DNA of 64,000 bases from Artocarpus heterophyllus (Eukaryota > Streptophyta > Magnoliopsida > Rosales > Moraceae). Of the stretch, positions 23,215 through 35,722 are shown one piece after another. How positions within the stretch are numbered: the first letter of the stretch is position 1; every line of letters starts with the position of its first letter. The position numbers and the translations under genes were made by a program. The notes below the pieces were generated by a model. It ran no database searches. It worked only from the letters and a program-made list of their open reading frames with translations, and was not told where the DNA came from. Location of the stretch: NCBI GenBank assembly GCA_025403435.1, contig CM046348.1, forward strand, positions 10,596,606-10,660,605, in the 5' to 3' direction.

Positions 23215-26200
23215 ATGGATGACTCACCTTCAGAAATCTCCATGGCTGCCATAGATCGCGTTGCCATTGACGATCCTTCTAGTCCTTTCTTCCTTTATCA
23301 CTCCGATAGTCCTAGACTCACACTTGTATCGCAGACTTTGACTAGAGATAACTATGCCTCTTGGAGCAGAGTAATGCACATTGCACTTTCTGTCAAGAAC
23401 AAGCTTAGGTTCATCGACGGATCCATTCCCAAACCCACAGGTACTGATCTTCTCTTACTGAACTCCTAGCTTTGAAACAATAACATTGTCATTTCTGGAT
23501 CCTCAACTCTGTATCCAAAGAAATTTGCGCAAGCGTCATCTTCTCTGACTTTGCTCGTAAGATCTGGCTTGATCTCCAAGATCGGTTCCAACAAAGTAAC
23601 GGACCGAGAATTTTTCAATTACGTCACGATCTAGCCACTCACCATCAAGATCAACATTATGTCAATGTCTACTTCACCAAATTGAAAACCCTCTAGGAAG
23701 AACTTAGCAATTATAGGCCTGTCTGCACCTGTGGTTAGTGCTCTTATGTAGGCGTCAAAGAACTCAACCAATATTACCAAATGGAATACATCATGGCCTT
23801 CCTAATGGGCTTAAACGACTCTTATGCTCAGGTCCGAGGTCAAATCCTACTCATGGATCCTCTCCTTCCCATTAACAAAGTTTTTTCTTTGATCTCTCAG
23901 GAAGAATGCCAAAGAAAGATCGGTTCCTCAACCATTGGTTATGCTGATTCCCCTCACACCATGGCCTTTGCTATAAAATCTCAGTCCTTGACTAAGCCTA
24001 CAGGTTACCCTCCCAATCACAAGGGTTCCAAAAACGACCGACCATACTGCACTCATTGTCACTATCATAATTGCACCATTGAAAAGTGCTATAAGTTACA
24101 TGGCTATCCCACTAGCATTCAACCACCTCAGAAACCATTTCCTCAAGTTGTTCCTATTAATCAACTTGTTGGCACATCTACTCCTGAGGATAAGCCTTCC
24201 ACTGACATTGCTGGCATGGGAATTTTCTTGCATACCCTCAATCCTACTCAATATAATCAACTCATCAACATGCTTACTAGCCATTTCCCTGCCCCCACAA
24301 CATCCTATGATCAACAAGACACAGCTATTGTAGGTACTTGCTTCTCAGTTTCCCTCAATCCTATATTATCCTCTTCTCAATATTGGATAATGGATTTGGG
24401 TGCTTCTAAACATGTCTGTTGTGATGCTGCTACGTTTATTTCCTTACATCCCATTATGTACTCTATTGTTACACTACCCAATCAAATGAGTATAGTGTCC
24501 ATGTTAGTGGAAATGTTAATCTTGGTCCTCACTTAATTCTCCAAGATGTACTCTATGTTCCACAGTTCAAGTTTAACTTGATCTCCATCAGTGCACTTAT
24601 TGCTCATTCTCAAGTTATAGTTCTATTTCTTCCTGATCAATTTTTGATTCAGGATCTTCTGACCAAGGAGATGATTGACAAGGGTAGCAAGACAACTAGT
24701 CTCTATATCCTTGACACCAATCCTATGCTTAAGGAATCAAAGGCTCTTATCAGTCAGGTCACTGCTCGTCTCTGGCACAACAGGCTAGGTCATCCATCCT
24801 CCAAAAGACTAGAAATTTTAAAGCCTCAACTGCATTATACTAATTCTCCATTAGACCAGAATAATCCATGTTGTATTTGCTGGTTGGCTAAACAAAGACG
24901 CTTGTCATTTGTGTCCCAGAACCACATGTCTCACATGCCATTTGATTTGATTCATTGCAATATATGGGGCCCTTATCATGTACTAGCACACTCAGGCCAC
25001 ATATATTTTGTGACTCTTATTGATGACTACTCACAATTTATTTGGGTTTTCCTTTTAAAACATAAGTCTGATGTGACATTTATTATTCCTGAATTCTTCA
25101 ATATGGTTGCTACTCAGTTTGGCTACAAAATTAAAACCTTCAGATCTGACAATGCCAAAGAATTAGCATTTATTGACTTCTTTAATCAACAAGGAGTGTT
25201 ACATCAATACTCTTATATTGACACACCTCAACAAAACTCAGTTGTGGAAAGAAAACATCAACATTTGTTGCATGTCACCAAAGCTCTCTATTTTTAGTCA
25301 CGGATACCAATATAGTATTGGACTGAATGTATTTTAACTGCCACTTACTTGATCAATCACACACCAAGCCCAATATTACACAATCAAACCCTATATGAGA
25401 AGCTTTACAAGAGTCCTATTAATTTGTCACACTTCAAAGTTTTTGGTTGCCTAGCCTTTGCCTCCACTTTGTTTGCTCATCGACTAAAATTTGATCCCCG
25501 AGCTTGAATGTGCATCTTCCTAGGATATGCTACAGGAATTAAAAGGGTACAAATTACTTGATCTTCAATCCAACCAAGTTTTTATCTCTAGAGATGTCAT
25601 CTTCCATGAAGACAAATTTCCCTTCCATCTGGTCACCCCTGCTACATCCATGCCAGATCCCTTCCCTAACTTAGTACTACCTATACCTATACATGATGAT
25701 GCTCCCCTTACTCCATCACATTTTGCTCCACCTTCCCTTCAGCCTCCTCACATTCCATCTACCAACACCACTTCTACATCTCCCCATCATCCTTGACGGT
25801 CTTCTCGAACCATCAAACCTCCATTTTACCCGCAATATTATCACTGCTCCTTACTTACTCAACCACAGCTCACTAGTACTTCTCCTACACCACATCCTTT
25901 ATCCAACTTCATATCTTACAACTCTTTGTCATCTTCTCATATACATTTTGTTCTCACAGTGTCCTCTCAATTTGAACCTCAATTTTACCATCAAGCTATC
26001 AAATTTCCCCATTGGCATGGAGCAATGGCGGCTGAACTGCATGCTCTAGAAACCAACAACACATGGTATGTGGTTCCACTACCACCTGGTAAACATACCA
26101 TTGGTTGCAAGTGGATCTACAAGATCAAATATGACTCTAATGGTTCAATAGATCGTTATAAAAGCATGCCTAGTTGCCAAAGGTTTTACTTAACAAGAAG

Positions 26201-27526
26201 GTGTAGATTTCCTTGATACTTTTTCTCCTGTGGTAAAATTAGTCATAGTCAAAGTTCTTTGGCCTTAGCTGCCAACCAATCCTGGAACTTGGTACTACTA
26301 GATGTTAATAATGCTTTCCTCAATGGTGATCTCTTTGAAGAAGTATACATGGATCTCCCGCTTGGCTATGCCAAACAGGGGGAGCACAGTCATCAACCTA
26401 CCAAACTTGTATGCAAATTACACAAGTCCCTCTATGGCCTTAAACAAGCCTCGAGGCAATGGTACAACAAATTCTCCAACTCCCTTATTCAATTTGGCTT
26501 CACATAATCTAAGTCAGATTATTCCCCATTCACAAAAGGATTGGGTTCATCATTTGTAGCCTTACTAGTATACGTTGATGACATCATCATTACAGGCCCT
26601 TCCATAGCAACCATTAATTCTCTTAAAAACTTCTTGCATACTCAGTTTAAACTCAAGGATTTAGGCACCTTGAAATATTTCCTGGGCTTGGAAATTGCTC
26701 GATCTTCTAGTGGTATTGTGCTCTCCCAACGACACTATACCCTTCAACTCCTTGAAGATACATGTTTCCTTGCCTCTAAACCTGCATCTATACCAATGGA
26801 TCCAAACCTCAAATTAAGTGCGTCAGATGGTGACCTTTTAGAAGACACCTCCCAATACAGAAGGCTCGTTGGTCGTCTTTTATATCTCACACTTTCTAGA
26901 CCAGACATCACTTACACCGTGTATAAACTGAGTCAGTTCATGGCTCACCCTCGGGTACCTCAACTGCAGGCAGCTCACCACCTACTCAAATACTTGGAGT
27001 CTCACCCTGGCCAAGGTCTCTTCTCTCTTCTTCCTTATCACTTCAACTCAAAGCCTTCTCCGATGCTGATTGGGGTTCATGTCCAGACACTCATAAATCT
27101 ACTACTGGTTTTCATGTTTTTCTTGATGACTCTTTGATATCATGGAAAGCCAAGAAGCAGTCCACCATCTCTCGTTCCTCTGCTGAAGCTGAATACCCAG
27201 CTTTAGCTTCCACCACCAGCGAACTCGTGTGGTTACACCAACTTTTAAAAGATCTATGTGTTCCTGCTTCATCTCCAACTCTTATTTTTTGTGATAATCA
27301 AGCTGCCATTCATATTGCCTCAAATCCAACCTTTCATGAACGGACCAAACATATAAAGATTGACTGTCATTTTGTACGTGACAAGATTACAACAAGTATC
27401 ATCAAGCTTCTTCCTGTTCGAAGCCAAAACCAACTTGTAGACATGTTTGCCAAGGCTCTTCCTTCCTCTGCCTTAACTACACTTTTATCCAAGATGGCTA
27501 TCAAAGACATTTATCATCCAGCTTGA
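23215..27526 (+). pseudogene. Broken gag-pol of the decayed copia element
   Basis: Gag begins at the ATG at 23215 and first breaks at TAG 23467-23469. Further pieces follow in several frames: the gag body with a CTHCHYHNC zinc-knuckle near 24047; a protease region around 24390 where the expected DSG reads DLG; pre-integrase HNRLGHPSSKR near 24778; integrase core with FIDDYSQF-like and RSDNAKE motifs to a TAG at 25295-25297; reverse transcriptase from about 25926, including YVDDIIITG near 26571; and RNase H to 27526. There are at least five stops or frameshifts. Domain order is copia-type. No restored sequence is offered. Confidence 0.88.
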
Positions 27527-27534
27527 AGGGGAGT

Positions 27535-27786
27535 TTTAGAACTCAATTAGTTATAAAACCGTTTATTCAGTTAGAGAGTTAGTTTGATATGCTGAGGTGG
27601 GAAGTTAGTTATAACCGACTTAATTATTCACTAAACTCATGTTTTTGTCATTCCCCTGTATATAAAAGAACAAGTCTTGGTAACAACATCAATGAGAAGA
27701 ACATTTTCCAGAACTTCCTTTTCTCATCCAAATTCTTTCTTCCAAGATTTCATTTTCTTACTCAAAGATTGATTCTGGATTCAACA
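27535..27786 (+). repeat. Right LTR of decayed copia element
   Basis: 252 bp matching 22873-23124. It is followed at once by a second copy of the roughly 115-bp sequence that precedes the left LTR. Confidence 0.85.
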
Positions 27787-28160
27787 CTTAGGTTTTACCT
27801 TTATGTTTAGGCCCCTGTTTCTCTGTTATTTTTGCTGTGGTTTTCAGTTTGTAATAAAGGAGGGGATCTTCCCTCATATGGTTGATTTTATTATGTCTCC
27901 TCGGCTCATTAAAGGTGGAAGGAGTATAGATGTCAGACCAGATGGTAGTCTAGGCCGGTTGTATATAGCATGAAGGGTTTGGTTAGAGCCTATGTTGGGA
28001 CTAAAATGTGGCTTGTGTGGTAAAATCGATGTTACCAACCCGCTTACGAGTCATCGGTGTAATTAAATCGTCTAGCTGTATGAGTTGCACCCGTTGGCTT
28101 TAGATTTGTACTGTATTCTTGTCTTTTTGACTCTTAATTGAAACTTTCATAGCGGTTTAT

Positions 28161-28164
<4 letters not shown>

Positions 28165-28202
<38 letters not shown>
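28165..28202. repeat. (AT)n microsatellite
   Basis: About 19 perfect AT units, followed by (GATA)n-like repeats to about 28214. Confidence 0.95.
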
Positions 28203-28204
<2 letters not shown>

Positions 28205-29757
28205 TAGATAGATAAAATAGGTACAATAAATGAAAATTTTATCTGATTGCATTTATAAATTTGAATGAAATAACTTCACAAGAAAAATCCTAGAACTAAT
28301 ATTTTTTAACTCAACTGTTAATAATCTTTGTATTTTTTTGGTTTTCTTTTAAAATTGTTAAGAAGGTCTAGATTTTATGATTTCCTTCACCTACTACTAA
28401 AATCTTGATCGTATGGAAGATTACAAATTAATTTTGAAATTCGAAAAAGTAAGTCTATTATATTTAAAAGCAGGAGGATTAGTTTTACAAATTCTCTTTA
28501 TAACTATGATATATGTTATGCTTTATCTATGACATGTCTTCAAATTTACCTGAGCTTTAAGACATGCCATTTTTTTTTTACGAAATTGTCAATTTGGTTA
28601 AGATTAGGTAGAGATAAATAAATGTCTTTCGCTCTAAATAAATTAGTTAAACACCAAGCTTCATATATATGCTCTCCTTAGAATAGTTGCTTAAAAGCAA
28701 GAGAACAATGAAAAATGTGAAGAAGGGACCTTAAACCAATTGGCTTATTTAAGAGTTTAACAAGATTGACGAATTTGTTGTCATGTGAGACCCACAGGCT
28801 AATCTATCCAAAACATTGCGTATTATTTAAAGTTGACGGTCAAATATAGACACGTATTATATACCTGAGAGCACTACATGTTCTTTTAAAATTTTAGAAG
28901 CATGTCAATTAGCCGAAGCTATAGTTCAGGGAGAATTCGTCAAATTCACCCAAATTCATTTTGCATTAAAAAAAATATTAAAATAAATATATTGATCAAA
29001 TATTTGTTTGGCATTGGTAAGCGCATTTACGGACACTTCCTTAGCCAAATGAAAAATAGCTCTACATACACATGCTTTTCGGATTATGCAAAAAGTATTG
29101 TTTCATTTATAGAGTGTTTGGAAAGATGTTAGGAACCACTTTTATTGTAGCATGTGAGAGTTTTACACTGTAGCATATTTTTTAATTGTTATTGTAGCAT
29201 GTGAGAGTTTTATACTGTTTATAACTGAGATTGTGATGGGAACTAAGTGATTCTCACCACAGTCAAAAACCTCTTTAAATTTTAATATTATTTAAATCAT
29301 GGTACTTATTTCGGTGAAAAAAATTATTTATATTATAGTTGCCCCTTCTCTCTATGTTATGTTTAATTTATTTTTTGTTGCTCTTTTGTCATTTTTGAAG
29401 TCAAGTTACCTTAAATAAAATTCATGATGAAAGAAGCTACCTATAGATGCAGACCCACAAAGACTCAAAGATTAAGAAAACATTGCTGTTAGATTGTCAC
29501 TACAAGAATACTCATTGGGCCACACCATATTCCATCATTTGTTCAACGAACCTCAGAAAAGCCTTTGCATTGAAGACTCTATGGTTTGTTCATTCATAAA
29601 GAAATGCCCAACCAAAAAGGGAAACGACAAGAATAAAAACGACAAATAACCCGTGATGGTAGTGTGTATAATAACTAAAAAAAGAAAGAAGAAGAAGAAG
29701 AAAAAGAAAAAGAAAAAAAAGACAAAAGATCCTTGATGGGAGCTCATTCATTTTAAG

Positions 29758-29985
29758 CATGTTTGGTTGGATATTTAAATAATTATTTAAATTATTTTGT
29801 TATAGTATTTTCTCTTATAAAAATTTAAGGGTCTGTTTGGTTCGAGTATTTGAATGAAGATTTAAATTTTTGTAAGAGAAAATACTGTAGCAAAATAATT
29901 TAAACAATAATTTAAATATTCAAACAAACAGATCTTAAATCTTCAGTCAAATACTTTACTCAAATGTCAAACGGGCCTTTAATAC
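29758..29985. repeat. Two interleaved foldback (MITE-like) inverted repeats
   Basis: Arm A at about 29760-29826 (GTTTGGTTGGATATTTAAAT...) pairs with A' at about 29866-29930. Arm B at about 29827-29868 (AGGGTCTGTTTGGTTCGAGT) pairs with B' at about 29931-29985 (ending AACGGGCCTTT). The order is A-B-A'-B', consistent with one hAT-type MITE inserted into another followed by loss or rearrangement of one end. Confidence 0.7.
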
Positions 29986-30937
29986 GCGCACATTCGGACA
30001 ACGTGGCAGTGACAGTGAGATTGAGATCTCTTGCAATGTGAATTCATATATGTAGAAATATATATATATATATATTTTTATATTCTTATTCTAATTTATA
30101 ATAATTTTGAGCGCTGACTTTGGGATTTGAACTTCAGACGCGGCCTTCTCATCTGACTGAGTATTAACTTTTTTTTTTTTTAGCCAGCCACAACAATATG
30201 TTCATAATTAAACGTATTATCATAACAGATATAATAAAAAGTTATTGTCTATTTTCACCATTAATTGTGGCTTTTGCACCTTAAAAAAGGAAAAGAAAAT
30301 TGTGGTACAAAATGGGGCTTTTAAGAGGGAACAAAAGAAAAGAAAAGAAAAGAAAAACAGCCAAGAAAAACTCCACTGTAAAGCTAAAAATTCTTCTACC
30401 ATTTTTTTTTTTTTTTTTTTGTTTTGTGGCTGTGCATGTGAAGAAGAGTGAGGCAGTCGCCCGCACGTTTGGTTTGCATATTTTGTGAGGGTGTTGTGTA
30501 TTGTAGTTTATACCTCTTGAGCATGTTCCTCTAAAAAGATTTTTCTTTTTAATTTTTTTTTTTTTATTTCTCTTGTTTCTTGTTTTTCTCGAGAAAGAGT
30601 CAGAAAATTCGCAGATTCCAAGCTGTAAGCTTTACTCTCTCGGAAAATCTCCATTTTCCTGACTAGGTACGAATCTACCGCTTTCTGTTCCGAATTTCTA
30701 GGTTTTTTCTGATTCTCCTCTTCATCGTTACAGTTTCGAGCTGATGATGTGAAATGTTCTGCACATTCTGGCTTCAGTTTGATTGATTTGATTTCTGCTG
30801 GAAAGTTTCGAGCTTTTTAGCTGAAAAACTTGTTGTTTTAGAAGGATCTGGTGATTTTCCAGTCAAAAGGATGAATTTTTCTACGGTTGTTTGATTTGTG
30901 AGTCTTGCTGTGAGGAAGAGAATTTAGGGATTTGACC

Positions 30938-30958
30938 ATGGAAGTGTGGTGGCAGTAG
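30938..30958 (+). promoter_or_regulatory. Upstream open reading frame in the PERK leader
   Basis: A 6-codon ORF (MEVWWQ, then TAG) starts in a strong context, ACCATGG, 65 bases before the PERK ATG and ends 44 bases before it. It could lower translation of the kinase or act through reinitiation. This assumes the segment lies in the mature leader. Confidence 0.45.
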
Positions 30959-31002
30959 TAGAAGAACAACCAGTTCGACTAGAAAGAGAATCTTTCTGGG
31001 GG

Positions 31003-34000
31003 ATGGCTTCAACGGCGCCGTCTCCGACGTCCTCGCCCTCGGCAGTTCCACCGCCGACATCTCCGCCGGCAGATTCCTCTCCCCCTCCGCCGTCTCAGCC
31101 TGATCAGACTTCTGATCCCTCAGCACCTCCAGCCCCTTCCAACACTACCTCCTCATCTTCGCCGCCTCAGTCTCCTCCGCCGGCGGATCCGCAATCACCG
31201 CCGCCGGTGTCGACTTCGCCGCCGCCTTCTCCTCCTGCGTCTCCGCCGCCTTCGACTCCAGCCTCTCCGCCGCCGACCACTCCGTCTACATCCGCTCCAC
31301 CGCCATCGCCACCGGCTTCACCTCCGCCGACGCTGGCGGCTGCACCTCCTCCTGCGGAGGCTTCTCCGCCTCCTCCGGTAGCGACCTCGCCGCCTCCGTC
31401 CGGTGGCTCTTCTCCTCCTTCTCCTCCCGAATCTTCTCCGACTCCTCCGGCAGCTACAACCTCCCCGCCCCCTGATCAAGCTGCTCAATCTCCTCCTCCT
31501 CCAGCCACTGTCGATACTCCTCCATCGTCGAATTCTCCTCCTGCTCCGGCGGCTGAACCACCGAAAAATTCTCCTCCGTCGCCTGCGGCTCCGTCTCCGC
31601 CATCTGGTTCTAGATCTTCTCCTCCTCCGGAGGCGGCATTACTGTCGCCTCCTCCCCCGGCTCCTTCGTCCTCTTCGCCGTCACCTCCTACGTCTTCCCC
31701 TGCTCCGCCTGGTAATTCAACAAGTCCTTCTTCCTCAGCCTCACCTGCTTTTCCGACACAGAAGCCCACTGCACAACCGACCAATGACAACGCCGTGGCG
31801 GGCAATGGTTCATCTGGAGGCGGGCTGAATACTGGAGGAGCTGTTGCAATTGGTGTCATAGTTGGGTTTGTAGTGCTCAGCCTCGTTGTGATGGCTGTGT
31901 GGTTTGCGCGGAAAAAGAAGAGGAGAAACAGACTAAATATTGTTGGCTATAGCATGCCTTCTCCGTTTGCCTCCTCCCAAAATTCAGGTAACATATTAAG
32001 GATGCTCAAGTTTTGTAAGTTTGTTTTCTTATGGCTTGGTGGTACTTTGAATTTTAAAGTATTTGCTTCTTTTTCCCCGTAAACTTTTGAAGTGTCTTTA
32101 CCAGTACACGCACGCTAAATATCCAATAAACGTGAAACAGGAAAATGATGTTTGTATTAAATTGGAACTTTTTTCTTAATGAGGAATAGAGTGTGGACGT
32201 CTATGTTGAATACGTTATTGTTAGGATGTGTGGTTGGGATGGAAAGGGAAAAAGAAAAGAAAAATTTTTTTTTTGGCTAATGAGGAAAAAAAAAAAAACT
32301 TTTAGCAATTGTTGATTAAGAGTATGTCTCAACCCTTATTTAGTGTTGATCACTGTATTTAAAACTTCCCGTTTATTTGAAAGACCATCCAAATGTGTTC
32401 AACGGTCTGAAGTATCACTATTTTTTTTTTCTTTTTTGATCTTACTGAGTGGCATGAGAACTTTGCTGAGCTCACAAGCTATGGATCAATTGCGCAGACG
32501 AGGCTTGTGAAATGACTTTAGTGTAACTTGTATTTCCTTACCAGGTTCTGTATTTCTGAGGCCCTATTCTCCAGCTCCTCCTCCTCGTGTGGGAAGTACC
32601 TCTGGTAGTGACTTCATGTACGCACCTTCAGAGGGTGGTGTAAGCAATTCAAAGTCATCGTTCACATATGAAGAGCTAGTCCAGGCCACAAATGGGTTTT
32701 CAACTCAGAATCTTCTAGGTGAAGGTGGATTTGGCTGTGTATACAAAGGTGTCCTGGTAGATGGAAGAGAAGTTGCCGTGAAACAGTTGAAGATTGGTGG
32801 TGGACAGGGGGAGCGTGAGTTCAGAGCCGAAGTTGAAATTATTACCCGAGTACACCATCGCCATTTGGTCTCTCTAGTGGGTTATTGTATATCTGAGCAT
32901 CAAAGGCTGCTAGTCTACGACTATGTTCCAAACAACACCCTTCATTACCATCTTCACGGTGAGGCCTATTTCTGAGTTTAAGAGGCCCCAAAATCTTGAC
33001 TTTTGACTGCTAATCCTCTAGATAAATTATTTGTGATGCATATGAGATGAAAAGAGTAGTTGGTATTAGGAACGAATGGAACTCTCATATTGGATTTTCT
33101 TGTATCTGTTTGATTCAAAATTTCTATTCAGAGGCAAAAATAAGCACATTTATCTTCTTCCTGTCAAAATCGTACTTCTTCATTTATCTTCTTCCTGTCA
33201 AAGTCGTACTTTTCACTTTCCATATGCATTGAACTTTTGCAGGTGAAGGCAGGCCTGTTATGGACTGGGCCATCAGAGTCAAGGCTGCTGCTGGTGCAGC
33301 TCGGGGAATAGCTTACTTGCATGAAGACTGTAAGTTTCTTATTCTATTGTGACATAATCTAGAAGATGATTCCGATTCCGACTGTGAATGCTTTTCATGT
33401 GTTCTCTATACAAGGGATTGTTGTCTTCTTTTCAATCTTTCCCATTTAATTACAAGCTAAGCTCTAACTAGACTGAAGCAAAGGCCATTTGTTAGAGTGC
33501 AATTCAGATCTTTTGTCTTTACTTTAGCATCTAAGGTTCTCAAGCCCATTATTTTTTAGGTTGCCATAGCCTCAACCATTGGATACCTGTAAGCTGTAGT
33601 AACTTAAACATGCATCGTTAATATTGGCTTGTTCAAAAGAAAGTCTCCTCTTTCATGATGAACTGTTCTTATGAGTAAATTTAGTCATCTGAAGCAAACG
33701 AACAAGCACATTAACATATTTTGTTGGGTTATTTTTTCTCATATTCACATAAGATGTGCGTGAATCCTCTTCTTACTATTCTTATTTTATTTGTTTTTCA
33801 GGCCACCCCCGCATTATTCACAGGGATATTAAGTCATCAAACATCCTGCTGGATAACAATTATGAAGCTCGGGTATGTTGTTCTGCAACCCTGACAATGT
33901 GCTTTTGCCGTGCAAATGGAACTTATGTACTTTAATGTTAGCTAAAAGTCCCTTTTTTGCAGTCTAATTGGCAATTGATATTTCTAAAGTAGTGTTTTCT

Positions 34001-35722
34001 CACAAATACAGGTTTCAGATTTTGGGCTTGCAAAGTTGGCACTGGATTCGAATACACATGTAACAACACGTGTGATGGGAACCTTTGGGTAGGTATCAAA
34101 GGCATCATTTTTCCCTTTCCTTTATAGGAGGTCGCACAAGGCATTTTAGTTGTATTTACAAAAAATTTCTTTTCTGTATTTCCTGAACTTATCCTACTTT
34201 TCATCAAAAGGATTCTTTAATGACGGGTCCATATTATATCTGACCATGCGTCTTCAACAATGATAAAATGTCTAGATCATGGACAAGCGTAAACATTTTT
34301 CTCTTTCTCAAATACTTTTGAAATAAATGTGGACCATCAACATTCAACGGTTCATCCTCTCCAATTTATCTCTGTACTTGTTTAAATTTTGAGTATGAAA
34401 TATTTCATCTTTGTCTTCCCTTTCAATTCTCCCTTGACTTCTAGTGGTTCCTGTTCCAATTGCATAGTTTTGTTGAATGATGAGTGGATCTCAAATTCTA
34501 GACGTGTTTCTTTCTGTGCAACTATGACGTTCTAATTTAAATTATTAAATGAGGACATTACTAATACTAAATAACACATTTTTCATGTGTTGATAAATAG
34601 AATTGTGTGATTTGTTTTAGATACATGGCTCCAGAGTATGCGACCAGTGGGAAGTTGACTGAAAAGTCTGACGTTTATTCTTTTGGGGTTGTGCTTTTGG
34701 AGCTAATTACTGGCCGCAAACCTGTGGATGCATCTCAGCCTTTGGGTGATGAGAGCCTTGTAGAATGGGTAAGTTCATGCACGTCTAAGATATCTTCACT
34801 GACCATACTTAAATCTTGCTTAAAAATTTATCTTCTCCTGTTTGAAATTTACGAGAATTCAGGTGCCGAATTGGCAAATATACTTATACACTGGAGTAAA
34901 CAACTAAGAATGGAATTGATGATTGTTTTATATATTAAATACTGATGTGCCTTCCTCTGTCTGCAAATCTAATTTGAGTCTAACCTGTCTCTGAATGTCT
35001 TATAACACATGGGGACCGAAAAAAGGTGGGTATTTAAGGAAGTGGTTGGAATTGAATCATTTAAAAACTGTCAGGTCTATGCAGTTTAATTATAACTTGA
35101 ACCCTTTCTCCAGGCTCGACCATTGCTTTCTCAAGCACTTGAAACTGTGGACTTTGGGGAGTTGGTAGATCCGAGGCTGGGAAACAATTTCAATGACAAT
35201 GAGATGCTCCGTATGATTGAGGCAGCTGCCGCTTGTGTGCGTCATTCAGCTGCAAAAAGGCCACGAATGGGACAGGTATTTGGGCTTGATTGGATTCGTG
35301 CTTGCTTTTCTTACATTTCATTTCTCTACACAGAGAATGACTAGTCTCGTCATTTCCTTCTATTTGCCCCCTGCTTTTTTTCATCCTGGTTCCAGGTGGT
35401 GAGAGCTCTCGACTCCATGGATGAGATATCTGATCTCAGCAACGGAATGAAGCCTGGCCAAAGTGAACTTTACGATCCCGTGCAACAATCTGCTCAAATT
35501 AGAATGTTCCAGAGGATGGCATTTGGAAGTCAAGAATACAGTACCGAGTTCTTCGAGCGTACTCACAGTAGCTGGGCAAGTAGAGATCACAGGGACCAAA
35601 CTCAAAGTAGCTTTGGGAGTAGAGAAAACAGAGTCCAACCTCAGAGAAGCTGGACGAGCAGAGAGCAAGGTGACCGGAGTACAACAACAACCATAAATAG
35701 GCCTGGAACGTGGAACAACTAA
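31003..35722 (+). CDS. Proline-rich extensin-like receptor kinase (PERK family)
   Basis: Eight exons: 31003-31987, 32545-32958, 33243-33329, 33802-33872, 34012-34088, 34621-34768, 35114-35275 and 35396-35722. All introns are GT-AG and the product is 756 residues. Residues 1 to about 270 are an extracellular Pro/Ser region of SPPP-type repeats thought to contact the cell wall. One membrane span follows (about 278-300, [18 protein letters not shown]) with a basic KKKRR stop-transfer. The kinase begins near [10 protein letters not shown] (about 368) and has [11 protein letters not shown], the ATP-binding Lys in [15 protein letters not shown] (about 502) and DFGLAKL (about 522), so it is an RD, probably active Ser/Thr kinase. 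No cleavable signal peptide is visible, as is common for PERKs. The C-terminal tail ([15 protein letters not shown]) resembles the Arabidopsis PERK8-13 group. The ATG at 31003 was chosen because the frame upstream has no ATG. Role: cell-wall sensing and growth signalling, by family. Confidence 0.95.

Larger units (their letters stand above)
22873..27786 (+). mobile_element. Decayed Ty1/copia element with 252-bp LTRs
   Basis: LTRs at 22873-23124 and 27535-27786 differ at roughly a dozen positions by eye (about 5 percent). TGGTATCAG follows the left LTR at 23125, and a purine tract (CTTGAAGGGGAGT) precedes the right one. Short LTRs with a TATATAAAAG promoter at about 22997 and the gag/RT style suggest the Ale group, which is inferred. 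All coding domains are broken by stops and frame changes, so the copy is dead unless helped in trans. Confidence 0.9.
27787..30900. other. Intergenic DNA between the copia relic and the PERK gene
   Basis: No gene seen. Contents: the flanking duplication (27787-27900); an unassigned 250-bp stretch; an (AT)n microsatellite at about 28165-28202; a MITE-like copy at about 29112-29255; a purine-rich GAA/GAAA tract at about 29680-29725; foldback arms at 29758-29985; an (AT)n run at 30058-30076; and T-rich runs around 30400 and 30545-30570. The PERK leader and promoter probably lie in 30450-31002. Confidence 0.6.

Noticed and set aside
30946..31002. Longer N-terminus for PERK
   Set aside because: The open frame extends to 30946 only through a GTG codon; the first in-frame ATG is 31003, and the leader has a stop-terminated uORF.
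31485..31859. Gly/Glu-rich frame opposite the PERK proline-rich region
   Set aside because: Complement of CCN-rich codons necessarily gives Gly/Glu-rich open frames; no independent support.
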